Shown here in pieces: positions 34,435-50,877 of a DNA stretch of 64,000 bases. How positions within the stretch are numbered: position 1 is the first letter of the stretch; each line of letters starts with the position of its first letter. The DNA comes from Schistosoma mansoni (lineage: Eukaryota; Platyhelminthes; Trematoda; Strigeidida; Schistosomatidae). A program made the translations under genes and the position numbers. The stretch lies in the NCBI RefSeq assembly GCF_000237925.1, contig NC_031502.1, positions 55,797,943 through 55,861,942 of the forward strand, given 5' to 3'. Under the pieces are notes generated by a model. It ran no database searches. It had not been told where the DNA came from and worked only from the letters and a program-made list of their open reading frames with translations.

Positions 34435-36208
34435 GGAGAATTATCAAATGAATTCTAGCTTAAACTCACTACTATGCGATATGCCTGAACTAAACAAACT
34501 GAAGGACTCGGTGTGGATTGTTTTAAAGCCATCAAATTCCATTACCTTACTGTTCGGCTGTATCTACCAGCAACCTAACTTGGCAATAGGTGAAATAGCA
34601 GTATTATCAGAGGTATTCACACTAGCATCATCCCTTCCATTCACAGGCAAGCTCATTTGTGGTGACTTCAACATGCCTGAAATTTCTTGGTTTCCAGTCA
34701 AAGCTCCGAAACGTTATGAATCATTTATTGAATGTCTAGAACTAGGACAGTGGACTCAATATGTTAGTAGCCCTACCAGACATCAAAATATCTTGGACTT
34801 AGTCTTTACCAGTGGCCTCACCCCCAATACTGTGTATATTGGAAAAAAGTTCCCAGGTAGTGATCATAACACTGTCGTATGTAGCCTTAATATAAAAAAC
34901 ACAAACGGTAGACGTAAAAATGTAACCCTTCGTAGAAACTATCGCAAGGTAGATTGGAATAATTTTCACAATTACCTAAGAAGCACTGACTGGGGAACAT
35001 TCTTTACTGCAAACAATACCGACACACTAACCAATATATTTTATCACAACATCGAAAGTATCATAAACAAAATCGCACCTTTAGAGTACTGGAGACCTAA
35101 GTTTTCTAAAGATCTGTTTATAACGGTCGGTACACGAAGACGTCTGCAGAGACATTGTACTCGCTTCCACAACTCTAATGACTTCTCCTCTTTAGTAACG
35201 ATGACAGAAATACTTGTCCAGACAGACGCAATAAGTACACAAAAAGCAATCGAACAGGAAAAACGTGCTGTCGAACTTAGTAATAACTCCTCAGCACTCA
35301 CCACACTCTTTCAAAATAAACTTAAACGTTCTAAGTCGAGAGGAAACATATTTATTAAAGACAAACAAGTATACGAAGATCCTAAACTTGTTACGGGACT
35401 ATTTAATGAACACTTTTGTTCCTCATTAACTGATGAAAAACCACTTAATGATTTAGAACTTATCACAGCATCTACCTGTGAGATTACTAACGTAGACTTC
35501 AATGTACAGAATATCTCTAAGGCAATTAGTACACTGAAACACTCCTACACTGATGGACCAGATGGTATTCCGGCTAGCATGCTAAAACGTGGAGGCGATG
35601 ATATGTGTGTTTTATTACTCAAACTATTTGCGATATCACTCTCTACAACGCATTACCCTACTGCCTGGAAAACTACACACATCATTCCCAAAATTAAAAC
35701 AGGACCTGAAGCAAATGTTGAAAATTACCGACCCATAAACATAACTTCAGTGGTGTCTAGAGTGATGGAGAAAGTAGTTAAAGCGGCGTTAGTCCAACAT
35801 GTAATTACCAATAATCTCATCTCGGTCTCCCAACATGGATTTCTTAGGTCCAGATCATGTGATACATGCCTAGTGGACTACATGAATGATATAACTCTGA
35901 AACGAGACAATGGACTCTTTGTATCAGTCATATTTTTAGACTTTAGGAAAGCTTTTGATAAGGTTCCACACAAACGGCTTCTAGCCAAACTACGGTCCTT
36001 CGGAATCAACAACCCACTCTATTCATGGTTTGTTTCATTCTTAAAGGGACGTAAACAAATGGTAAAGTACAACGACTGTCTCTCATTACCTAGACCAATA
36101 ACTAGTGGCGTCATCCAGGGAAGTGTATTAGGCCCAATTCTGTTTCTCATGTATATAAACGATATATGTAACATCATAAAATATATTCATAGTAGTACGA
36201 TATATTAA
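34433..36208 (+). pseudogene. non-LTR retrotransposon endonuclease-RT, 591-codon open frame
   Basis: The best-preserved non-LTR frame in the window. Residues 77-80 GDFN and a later SDHN block belong to the apurinic-type endonuclease, whose N-terminal part is missing. RT motifs follow: DGPDGIPASML, NYRPINITSVVSRVMEKVV, SQHGF, FLDFRKAFDKVPH and GVIQGSVLGPILF. The frame ends just before the F/YADD catalytic box, which is not found downstream, so it cannot prime synthesis. It is CR1/Jockey-like, distinct from the RTE and CR1 copies nearby. The lack of internal stops over 591 codons points to a recent copy. Confidence 0.8.
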
Positions 36209-37310
36209 ATGGATATCTAACCCATAATACAAATGCTATTACCATCTGATTTGCTTGTACATGGAACTTGTAGAGACAGTGTATTCCAAATATGGTCCTT
36301 GATAAAAGCAATATTCATACCGACCACAAACGTAAGAGAGCCTAACATCATAAAAGGAGGGAGGGTGGCGTTACTGATCAGCAAACATGATGGTGGGGAG
36401 ATAACTTCAATCCACCCGTGTCTGTGGGGCAGAACATATTAAATTACGGCTCCTTATGTCAAGTGGGATGTCACAAACCAACGGTATTGATGCGAAATTA
36501 TTCATGCAAAATACCACTTTGAATCATGTTAAAAAAACTGAATTGGTTCCACTTCCTACCAAGTAATCCTAATACAAGCAAACTAGACAATTGGCTAAAA
36601 GCGAAGCCCACTCTATACCCTATAAAATCTAAAAACAAAAAAGAGAGTTCAAACAGCTTCGAAAAAAGGGAGACAGCCATTTGTATCGGAATACTGTTTT
36701 CAGCACTCCATTTTATAATTACACAATTCCATACTTCCTTCTGAACTACCTTCATTTATACAGTTCCTTGTCCACTCATACCTTGCCCACACTTATTTTT
36801 CTTTAACACATTAGTATGTTCTTACCTAATAAATACTTCAGTAATAGGCAAATAGACTAAATGGTTATACCTTAACTATTCCTCCATGAATATTGTGTGC
36901 TCTGCTTTTCGTCCTTCTTTTTTCTTACACCTTTTTCAGCCTCCTGCAGATACTCCACCGAAAACAGAAATGGCACGGGTGACTTCGTCATACACCGTTA
37001 TTAATGCTTCCGATATTCTGGAGGGATATAAGTTCGAAACTTCTAAAAGCCTCCAACTTCGCATGTATCTATTCTCGACCATCAGTTGTATGTTGCAACG
37101 CTACCTCCATAAAGTGCGCCAAGTGTGATATTGACATGTTCCTTATAAAATCCATTTACATTCATATCTTATGAAATATCAACCCAGCTGAGTAATTTTC
37201 AACAGTGAAAATTGTAACTTCTTTAACAATTTGATCTTGCCTGTAAACCGGCATGCCTCATGTAACAATCTGTTATTTGAGAATAAATTATTACTATTAT
37301 TTATTATTAT
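36209..37310 (+). mobile_element. probable 3' region of the same non-LTR element
   Basis: No RT motif is seen. The stretch ends at an ATT-rich tail (ATTATTACTATTATTTATTA, 37288-37307), as expected for the element's 3' terminus, after an internal deletion that removed the RT thumb. The link to the upstream frame is an inference from position and orientation. Confidence 0.45.
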
Positions 37311-37319
37311 GTCCCTGAA

Positions 37320-38600
37320 TAATGTGCTACTGTCTCAACTGCTCGCATGGTTGAGGTAGTTTCCTTGCACGGAATACCTCCGCCTCCCCTACGGTTCAAT
37401 ACATCAGACCTACTGGATGTGAAACCAGTGAACTGAATTTAATTATCTCACAATTGTGATGTCAGCTATGTTTCTGAGACAACAATGGCATCCGGATTTT
37501 CCATGTTCACCACAGTCTTGAGCTCCGCCATTTTATTTTGTAGGCTGTGAGCGTTTGTGTGGCACACCTTTAATTCCGTGGTGAACTTCCCCCTATCACC
37601 CACAGTGGTTTGTGGATCGTTTCGATCCGAAATTTTATAATGTGAGAACCCTTAACTACAGGGTCTCTTCACCGTTTTCTCGGCGCTCATTTATTTCCAC
37701 TTCTGCAGATCGTCTCTTAATGCGGTCGACCAGGCTGAAATCCTCGCGGATGTATATTCCGGATCCAATCAGTTAGCGTGAGTTTCCCAGTATTAGGTTT
37801 CTTCCTTCAGCCGAAGTAAAGGTAACCCTCAAGAGGCGGCTTTTCTGAGTACGTTCAGAATCCACCGTCTGTCCTATTCTATAAAGCTTACAGATGTTAA
37901 CTCCTGAAACTGTTTCTGGGAGTAGCTTGCTTATTAAAGATTTAATATGACTGAGGCCGTGCTCAAATTTGACCTTTGGTTCCCTTTTGGAAGATTCTCT
38001 TAACCTATGAAAAATGACTGATCTGTCAGCGAGGTCTGCCTTGACACACTTTGGAATTTTAGTTCCTGAAGCCGTTTTTTCCTTGCAATCCGATTTCAGT
38101 TGCTCGTCAAAAGCAGGGTTACTTTCTATTTCCTTACTTTTCTTTTCCTAAGTGTGACTGTGAGCAACGCATTTACCTTATTATGTCTTGATCACTTCCT
38201 CTACACTGCTCAGACTTGGCTCCCCTATGGTTTACATTACATTGGTATGTGAATCCTGAACTGAGCCCACGGATTTGTATGCCTCAGTACTGTCTATAGG
38301 TAGTTTCTTCTCAGTGCGCTTCTTCTTTCTCCTTGTAACAATGCTTACATTCATATGCTTATCTGTCTCCTTGATGAGGTCCACCAGTCTCGCTCGCTTT
38401 TTGAAAGGGGAGTCTAGTTCTAACGTGATTTGCATTTCCCAAACTTTTTCTGTGTTCTTATGCAAAGAAAGCGCCACTTCTGATCTAAAGAATCTATTCT
38501 CAGCTACAGGTCTGGTAGATTTTTTTCAAGTTTCACCCAACTTAATAGTTAACAGAGGTTTTACCTCAGCTTAGTTTTCAGTTTTCTTTTCAATTTTTCA
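37320..38600 (-). pseudogene. CR1-like element: ORF1 and start of endonuclease
   Basis: Minus strand: an ORF1 N-terminal part (38477-38232, Lys-rich), then ORF1 C-terminal blocks (RLLRVTFTSAEG near 37830 and SGIYIREDFSLVDRIKRR near 37740), then the endonuclease N-terminus (NAHSLQNKMAEL near 37540, VVSET near 37480). It is cut at about 37320 where the plus-strand element's tail begins. It lies head to head with the plus-strand CR1-like element that follows. Confidence 0.7.
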
Positions 38601-40164
38601 CGTAAAGGCTAGTTTCAGCTTGTCATAACCCGTTTTTGTCCATTTTTGCCCGTTTTAGTATACTGTGTTTCTTTTAACGGTCTTGAGCTTTCTGCTTTTA
38701 TCTATAAAACAGTTTACGTCAATATAGTCATGAAAAATTCATGCACACGACCTGGATATCGTTTTGCTGTTACATCTGGCATGCGGTGCGACAACCGCAA
38801 AGGTTGGTTCCACGAAGCGTGCACAGATCTCACAGCAGCTGCCTATATCAGACTCAGCTAGTCGGAACTTAGGTGGGTATGTGTCATATGCAACGCGGAT
38901 GCTGTAGTTTCGCTGCGTGACATCATTGCCCTCTTGACAGGTCTGCGGAACAAGTTGTCTGGAAACTTGGCAAATGAAAGTCATAAAACGGGTAGACAAA
39001 TAAGGACACGTAGTATGAAGAAGGAGAAGGATATCAACAGGTCTATCATCGATGGAGCAGGTAATAGCACTAGTGATGACATGCTGAAACTCAGTACCAT
39101 CATAAGTCGATGTTAATAGACTCCCTCAGCAAACGTGGGTCTCCCGGCACATAGTCCTTGAATGCAGTGGTGGTTCATAAAAACTCTGTAGTGATTGAAC
39201 CCCCGTTAACAGAGTTAAAAAGGACCGGGCGTCACCGTCTAAGTTGAACATCCCAAGTATTGAACGGAAAACAACTGGTGACTTGACCGCACAGCCTACC
39301 CCCAAGAATGTCCATCCGGTCATCAAAGAGCCTGGAAATCGGAAACGCGCTTCGACCTCCAAACAACAAGGTGCCGAACCTGGACACAGTGGAAAACCTG
39401 AGAAATCAACAACGGTTCGTGATGACCCTCTCATAATCATGAACCTTAAAGACAACCCTGACCTTCCCTTCAGTTTGTAAGAAAAAAGTAACAGAATGTT
39501 CTGGGGAGAATCAAATAAGAAGCTTGAACTTTCTAGAATAGGCCCTTTGATGGTCACATGGCTCACTCAGGGAAAAGACTCTAACCATCAAAATCACTCG
39601 AGGCTACTTCGTGTAACACTCAAGAATGCTTCCGACGTTGAGGACATCTTGCAAGCTAGTCACTTGCTGAAATCCGATGGGGACGTAAGAATACTGCATG
39701 ACATACCATATTCTGAGCGAAATCTCATCCGGAACATCCTTAAGGAATCTCGCGAGTTTTTCCGTGGAAGAAATATTATTGTGCAAGGTGTACCGGAAAA
39801 CACACACCCTGGTCATACAAACTCTGATATTAGAGAATGGTTATTTATCCATCAATCCTTGAAGCTTAAAAAAATACTGACTCAACAGGTGTGGAGACTA
39901 GCCAAGAAGGACGGAGATTCTAGACCCCGGTTAACGAAGATAACTTTCCCATCGTCGCATACGGCGGCTGAAACTCTAGAAGTATTTCATGCCAACAGAC
40001 GTCGGTTGCCAACCGGAGTCTACATGCATCCGGATAGGCTACACGACACCAGGATCAAGCACAATGGCAAGTTGGAGCTGACAATTCCATTTGTGAACTG
40101 TCTTGATCATAAAAGAACATGTAAAGGACAGGGTCCACTAACTCGGAAAACTTTGTACAGCTAG
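38601..40164 (+). pseudogene. CR1-like element ORF1 (PHD-type finger and nucleic-acid-binding part)
   Basis: Three frames in order: a Cys/His finger (38739-38900; MRCDNRKGWFHEAC, then CVIC), a linker rich in Lys and Ser (39244-39480), and a 222-codon C-terminal part (39496-40164) with LRVTLKNASDVEDIL and IPYSERNLIRNILKESREF. At least two frame breaks. It parallels the ORF1 fragments at 23.4 and 37.6 kb. Confidence 0.7.
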
Positions 40165-41990
40165 GCTACCTGCTATTCACGTAAGACTCGCATAGACAAA
40201 CAGGAAGAAGCTTACGAGTTTTAAATTGAAAGCATAAAATGCTTATACATGAACGCCGCGAGTTTACCAGATGAAATGGATGAGCTACGTAAACTTGACT
40301 ACGCTAATGATGCTCATCTAATAGGAATGTTTGAAACACGGATATCTTCTCAGTTTGCGGGCCGGGAGCTAGCGATTCCTGGGATGTCTTTGCTTCGCAA
40401 CGATAGATGAACAGGAATGGAGGGTGGAGTAGCCTTATATATGCGTTCATGCCTGGAGGTACACCAAGTTCACAAACAAGAGTTTCTCAATCTTGATGAA
40501 TCCGTAAAGTGCTCAGTAAGATTGTCTACCACCTCGAGGTGTCTAGTTGGTGTCATCTACAGAAAGCCCACTGCTGACATCGACTACGACAATTGTATGC
40601 TGGAAGGATTATCCCGCTCTACTCGTCTCGGATTCACTCATATCCTCATTCTAGAGGGATTCAATCTTCCTAAAGTCAATTTCGTGGAAAATACGTACAT
40701 TGGTGGTGAAAACTTTGCTGAAATTTGTTTCTCCAAGCTTATTGAGGATCTGGGATTATTCGAAAATGTGAAGTCGGCGACTCGTTGGAGAAACAGTCAG
40801 ACGCCGTTACGCTTAGACTGGGTGCTTACAAATGAATAATTCCTAGTCGAAAATCTCTCGATTTTGGCTCCCTTGGGGAAAAGCAATCACGCTGTTATAG
40901 CCTTCACTTTTGTCAGCAAAACTGAGCTAAGATATCCCACAACAACAGGCTCTGGAATTTCAAACGGTTGAATGTGTCATCCTTACAGGGCTATCTATAG
41001 CAGGTGAGTTGGGATGTTTACCCTCAAGTTAAAATGGATGGTCATTGGGATTTTTCACTGCACACACTCTTATGTGCTACCAAGCATTCAGTTCATGAAA
41101 CGGTCCCCAAAAGCTACAAGCAACCTACAATCATCAAGAATCGCACTCTTCGTTTGCTGAGCCGCAAAAGGCACTTTTGGGCTACATACAGACGAACTGA
41201 TAAAGTCGGCGCGTGCAGGCAATACAAACATATGAGAAACATATGCACACAGGCAATAAGAGAAAACAAGCTTCAGTACCAGATCAAGCTTATCGATAAA
41301 TTTGTCTCCAATCCGATAAGCTTATTCCCTTACGCAGCCTCTCTTCCACAAGTCAAAACTGGAGTTTCCCAACTGCTAGGTTCGAATGGTCCGACCGATA
41401 ATGACGGTGATGCCGCTTACCTTTTGGATGAACAATACTCTCGGACATTTAAATCGACCCACACCAACTTTGTTGATGAAAGCTTCACTTGCAACTCCAC
41501 AGGACCTTCAGAAGTGAACCTGAGTTCTGATTCGGTGTACCGGTGTACTTAAAAACGATACTTCTCGTGGTCCGTGTATGGTTCATTCCGCTATGTTGAG
41601 GGAAGCAGCTCCAATATTGGCAACACTGCTTAGCGTGATGTCCTCACATTCGCTTAGTCGAGGTATATTGCCAGAAAATTGTGAGCTGGCTCACATCACA
41701 CCGATTTTCAGAGGAGATCGGCTCAGTCGACCTTCAAGATATCGACCGGTAGCGCTTCTCTCTGTACCCTCGAAAATCATAGAGTCCCCTATATGTGACG
41801 GTATACATGACTACTTACTATCCGTAAACTTGTTTTCATCCCAACAACATGGTTTAAGAAACACACCACACTTGTATAACCGACCTGCAAACTGCGGTGG
41901 ACAAAAGAAAAAGCATCCCTGATCGCAGATGGAAGGTTGACATCATTTACCTTGACTTCTCAAAAGCTTTCGATATGGTCAACCATGTAT
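40165..41990 (+). pseudogene. CR1-like element endonuclease-RT, 3' truncated
   Basis: Endonuclease from about 40250 (GGVALYMRSCLEVHQV, GVIYRKP, LRLDWVLTNE, then SNHAVIAF in the next block), with stops at 40408 and 40838. A linker follows (41004-41550). RT entry at 41578-41920 (ENCELAHITPIF, RYRPVALLSVPSKIIE, SSQQHG). The last recognisable RT piece is IYLDFSKAFDMVNH at about 41945-41985, beyond which the element is lost. Its end lies only 240 bp from the AMMECR1 start codon. Confidence 0.75.
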
Positions 41991-42225
41991 GGCCCTAAGA
42001 CCCTATCACTCTGTGGCCAATTCGTTGACCCGGAAAATAAAACTTACGGCTACGCATTGGATATATTAGTACTATTTAGGAAGTGTAGTCATTTCATGTA
42101 TTTTAGACATCATGTACTGTTCAACAAGTTTTGGAAACTTGAATGACATATATCTCCTTTGTTACTGGTGAAGGACGGCGGGTGGTTTGTGTGTCCTAGG
42201 TCACAACGCTTAGACAATCGTGTTT

Positions 42226-45511
<3,286 letters not shown>

Positions 45512-45565
45512 TATGAATTATGTGTTCAGTACGTCAATCGTATCAATGTTTGTGTATGGACAAAT

Positions 45566-45571
45566 AATAAA
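45566..45571 (+). promoter_or_regulatory. candidate polyadenylation signal of AMMECR1
   Basis: AATAAA 55 nt after the stop codon. Confidence 0.6.
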
Positions 45572-47388
45572 ACAATTGGCTGCATAAAAATGTACGCTGT
45601 AAATTGCTTATCTAACCCGAATTTGTATGGTTACGTTATATTTATTTTATATTCTTTTTTCCAAGTGTTAATTTCCTATGTATTTCCTTTTTAACTGTCT
45701 CCTCACAATTTTCTAAATCCCTTCCGTAGTGTTGTTGACTTTTTTATTTAACGGTTTGTCCTCTAATGAAAACTTTGGAAGCTTCTTTTCCAGAAAATTC
45801 ATTGATTTATGCACTATGAATTTCCAGTTTAGTGATATGGAGACCAGTGACTAACACATCTATGAATAGCAAGACTAATGCTAGATATATCAGTTCAGGG
45901 GACCTGTATTACCACCTGATATATATATATATATATAACTATTGAATTTGTTGATGAAAGATAACAATACTGAAAAAAACGTTGCCTTAATTACTGCATT
46001 CCAGTCACATTGTGTTGATCCAAGATTGTTTTTTTCTTCCTGGCAATATGTATGTTACTGTAGTGAATATTGTTATTACCACTATTACTCATACATATAA
46101 TCTACTCGTCTTTCTTTAATACAATCCTAATTAGACTTGATTGACAATTTAGTAAAATAAAACTATAAGAACTGGATCAATCCGAATAATCTATTCAACT
46201 CAGGTTGATTTAATCAATTTTACGAATAAGACAAACACTTGACCCTAAGCCATTGAAAGTTGTCTTTTTTGTTGTTGAAAGGCCAGCTATGAAATTTCAT
46301 TTGTACTGTTGTTTCTCTTTCTTTGTTTGTGTTTTTCCGACATATTTCTTTGTGTAATTTTGTTTACCATTGCTAATACACATTTTGAACTAGTATAATT
46401 CCCGTTACTGTTTCTATCCTAATGAATATGAATTAATCATTTGACAAAGCACACACACAAGTTGTTATAGTACATACTAATGAGGGTCTTTTTTCCCTTT
46501 TTTTATTTAATTGTATTATTGATGATTATGCTAAAGATAATATTGTAAAAATAGTGAAGGAAACCCAACAAATTCATCACACTCATGTTTGATAAGTATC
46601 TACACACGTATATATTGTAACGCTCAATGTAAAGTGAACACAATTGGGTAGAAGTCATTTGTAATAAAGATGTGTTTTGGTGCTCTTACAATGGGATATC
46701 AATAATCATTGACTGTTGTTAGTGAACTGTATGAATTCGTTCAAGTCATACACATACCCACACACACACGCAGTATATGCATATTCGTATTTTGTATATT
46801 TATGCATTTTGTTACAGTACTGTTGTGTATTTTGTGCTTATTATGTGAATGAACGTACACACACACACACACTCATATCTACACACATATATATGCAGCA
46901 ATTTGTGCCTTGTACATAGTAAATAGAAGGATCAATTATTGGAAAAAAATATTATAATTGATGTTTAAACACTTAATTCATTGTATTACATATTTATATG
47001 TTTATCTTTAAAACACAATGCTTTAGTGCTAATAAAAAATACCTTTAATTGCTGTACTCTGTTATACATTATTATTATTAGTGATATAAAAATTGCTTTC
47101 GTATCTTTGTTTTACATTGAATTCAATATTGTTATGTAATAAGCAAAGGGGGGGAGGGCAGTTTTCTAGACGTCATTATGACGACGATGATTCTAAACAC
47201 ATATTTGATCGTTGAAATGATGAGGAGAATGAGGATCATTGGATGATACCTAATGAAACAATACGGTCTATTGATAAATCATGAAAGTAGTGCATTAATC
47301 GTTAAAACTACTCAGATTCCAACCAAAATGGTCATCAGTTTAAATCTCATTCTACAGACGTTTTGCATAAGTGGCTAATCTGATTAGA
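45572..47388. other. AT-rich intergenic sequence with microsatellites
   Basis: No gene recognised. Short AT run at 45919-45938 and a CA run at 46856-46873. Confidence 0.5.
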
Positions 47389-47913
47389 GGCCCCCAAATG
47401 CCCTGGTACGGCCGAGAGTGGAGAGAGTCCGCTCTCCGTCACGAAATGCTCTCACATGGCCACGCGAATATATAGCCCCTGTCAGGGAAGTCCTACTCAC
47501 TGCCTTCTCGTGGCGGGGGCGTTGTTCACGAAAGTGAGAGGACGTAAAGCGAATGTCCGGCGCTTTAACCGGATTGGTGAATGTGGAGTGTCCACCTAGG
47601 GGAGTTGGAAAACCCTAATTCCAAACCAATGCTCCACATGGGCTCCAGTATCCTGAGGGAACAAATGGCGTATGAATCAATCGTTGGTCACCGGCTACCA
47701 TGAGACTGCATCTCCTTACGGTGCTCTACTGCCTTGTGGATCAGATATTTAGGTCGAAGGCTCCTGGTGTGGTCCCCTAGGAAAACCACCTGTTTCAGTT
47801 TGGGCGCCTGTGCAGTATCACAATCTTCACACAAATCAAATAAGACTTGTGTGGAGCATGTATATCTTGTGCCAATTTGTACCAATATTTATGTGTTTAA
47901 ATAAATAAATAAT
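47389..47913 (+). repeat. R-family repeat, copy 8 (full length)
   Basis: Complete plus-oriented copy from GGCCCCCAAATGCCCTGG to the AAATAAATAAATAATG tail; a good reference for the family with copy 1. Confidence 0.8.
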
Positions 47914-49204
47914 GCAAACGCCTGAAAAATGCAAATTAAATAGGCCACTTGCTTATCAAGGAGATTTATTCTCACCATTCGTATTATATTATTGTCCAGT
48001 TAGCTATTGAATATGAGAGAACAATAAGAAGGGATGTAACCAATGGGATGTGAGGGTTTTTACATTTAATTCACACTATACTGTTCTACTGTTGCAACTT
48101 TGGGTTTTAAATATGGAATTCATTGGTTATAAGTCACATAACTTCACAATGATGATTCGTAGTCTGCCTTATTATCTTCTGAAATACTTCGATCGATAAC
48201 TCCTTCAGTGTTGATTATAACGGTCTATTGTTCTTCATTCCCTTTTTCGAACGGAAACAAGTTATCTAGCAAAACACTCTCCAAGTAGAATTTCTAGTTA
48301 TCTGCCACCGCATTGATAACAACTGTGACTTTCATCATCCAACTTCTGGATAGTCAGAAAAGCAATTGCTTGATTTCTTTCTGTTGGGTCAATGCCCCAG
48401 TTTCTGTTAGAAGTAACCAGGTGTAGACCGTGCTAAAAAGACATTTGATCCTGATCAAGATTAGCTTGAATGAATTTAGAGGTATGAGGAGACTTTTCAT
48501 TTTCAAGTTTCTCACCATAAAAGGATACTTAAGGAATCTGGGAAACAAACCGCGTTAAAGATAGTCTTGGTGACCTGGAGGTACAACCAAATTAGTCAAA
48601 GGACGATTACTTATGGCCTGTCACACGACATTTTTGAGTTTTTGCTACGTTGAGTCATTACATTTCAAACTTTATCATCTCCATCAGGAATCTATGGGAG
48701 GAAGGTGGGGTTAACTGTTTCTAGGACCTACTCTTTCTAACTTCGTTATAAGAAGACATTATCGCTGAAGATTCCGTTTCTGTGGGAAGCAACTTATTCT
48801 CATTACACCCATGGAGGAATTCGCCCTTAGACCTTAAGTTTGCAGGTAGTCAAGTTTTCCATCACGATATCCCACCTATGATTATTGTAACCATCACGTC
48901 CAGTGTAAATAAGAATCACTGACTTCAAGTCTAGTGTAAAACAGTTCAATACTTTCATATCGTATATACTTAGCTTCATGACGTATAATGGAAATGTCCA
49001 AAAACTATCTTCATTAAGCCAATCTAAAGTAGCTGAATACTCTCTTAACAGCATAATCATTTTCGCAGTAATGGGTTTCTAAACAATCTTTAAAATAACT
49101 TAAGGTTCCCCATTCTATGTCCTCGGAGATTTATCTAAATTTGAACAAAATAGAAAAAATCTAATACTACCCAAATTTTTAAAATTTTTTTAACGGTTCT
49201 ATCT
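47914..49204 (-). other. unidentified region with broken minus-strand frames
   Basis: Minus frames at 48548-48354 and 49060-48827 (77 codons) do not match any family I know. Shorter frames between them are broken by stops. It could be a decayed element or pseudogene. Confidence 0.3.
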
Positions 49205-49352
49205 TCGGTGTAACTTGTCGATCATCTCAGTGCTACAGCAGGTCAACCAAGAAATGAATAACATAACTGAATGCGGTACGAAGTGAAGAATGTTCCAAAT
49301 CTTCATGGGACATCAGTTCTTTGAAGATTAAAAGTATGTCTTGCCCGCAAAT
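49205..49352 (-). CDS. candidate terminal exon, unidentified
   Basis: After a good acceptor (TTTTATTTTGTTTAG) one frame is open for about 40 codons to a TAG and contains ELMSHEDLEHSSLRTAFSY, which looks protein-like. No domain is recognised and no matching upstream exon was found, so confidence is low. Confidence 0.25.
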
Positions 49353-49389
49353 CCTAAACAAAATAAAAATTTTGTATTAGAGTTCCTAC

Positions 49390-50175
49390 TTGAACTGTTT
49401 AACATCAAACAGATTAATCACAATACTGATTAAAATTTAATGTAAATCAATAGAATTGAACTAGAATTAGTGATATTAAATGTAAATTTGAACAGTCAGT
49501 TCGATATCTCGCACCATAGGCTGATCTTAGAAGCACTAAACAGCTATTTCGTCCTGTTACGGGACCTATCAGCAGTGAACATCCATTACCCCACCATGGA
49601 TTAAACCCAAGATATAAAGGTATCACATCAACCGCTTACCCTCTAGATCAATAAGACGAAATCCAACAATTTACATATTTAGTTTCCATTACACTTTTTT
49701 AATATTATGTAACCATCTAATCCAGTTAATGGATAACAGGCTCATATACATTATGCTTGAACACTAACTTCCATTCACTACTTTAGCAATTATTTATTAT
49801 TGAAATCATGAACCGAACAATTTCCAATCATCACTGTAAACCTTGAATTATCGAATGAACGTCTTGTCCTAGTATAGGATTCCTCAGCAGTATACGTCTA
49901 CGACCTCGCGCGCAAACTCCTGACCATTGACGGTGTCAATCTCTAACTTCAATCATTCTACATTGATGATCTAACATTGATCCCATTCATGATTTCAGTC
50001 TACTTATTTGTTTGTTTTTGTTCTTATCGCCAAAATTCTCTATTTTACTTGTAACCATTTATTCACATGTTATGATTTATATTTATCTATCAATATTGAT
50101 TTTATATATTACAATATATTGATTTCAATTACTTAATAAACTGTCAAATTAATATTAGTTTCTATGTTAAATTAT
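49390..50175. other. no feature recognised
   Basis: AT-rich; one short block near 49540-49570 faintly resembles a decayed SINE hammerhead. Confidence 0.35.
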
Positions 50176-50400
50176 TTTTCGTCCTATTTGGGACTCATCA
50201 GCTGGATGTACTTATATCTCAGAGTTGATGTTCACTCTGGGACTCGAACCTAGTACTGTTCGTTTCAAACGCTATCGCGTTATCCACTTAGTTACTGAGT
50301 CCTGATAGCCACTTGGTTGTGCGATGGGGTGAAGTTTAAATTCACTTGGTGTTATTTTACTTGTATCTTCCCATTTGTTATATTGGCATATGTGCATCCT
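50176..50400 (-). repeat. SINE family A, truncated after the GAAA
   Basis: tRNA-like head and CTGATGAG...GGACGAAA core (50201-50178) are present, but stem III and the cleavage site are missing: unrelated AT-rich DNA follows. Self-cleavage is not expected. Confidence 0.75.
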
Positions 50401-50731
50401 ATGAGGAACATTTCTGTTACAACTATACCACGTATTCTTCGATTCATAGATGTTCACATATGTTGAAGAATTTACCTAACTGAGTTAGAGAGTTGTTTTT
50501 AAGCCATGGCTATTTATAAATTCTAAATATTCTGAAGAAGCGGATGATGTTTATTTTCGATGATCGGTCATTATTGTAATACACATAATGCGATTTCATC
50601 AACCTAATAGCTGCAGATTCAAATGCGTATAAGTACGATAAAAATTTGTTTACGAAATCAATAATAATTTATCACACTCTACATCAAAGAGATTGTCATT
50701 TTCCTAAGATCATCTTATTTTGACTTAGAAC

Positions 50732-50860
50732 AGCTGAGGAGTCCCATAATAGGACGAAACGGCCTTCCAGTGCTTCCAGGTTTTCAATGGTGGTCTAGCT
50801 CCAACTGGCTCATGATTTCAACTATGAAAATACTAAATCTCCACAAAACCCCTAATAATA
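50732..50860 (+). repeat. SINE family B, 3' half
   Basis: Starts just before CTGAGGAGTCC (50734) and runs through the conserved tail into an AAT run, directly upstream of a complete copy. Confidence 0.75.
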
Positions 50861-50877
50861 ATAATAATAATAATATG

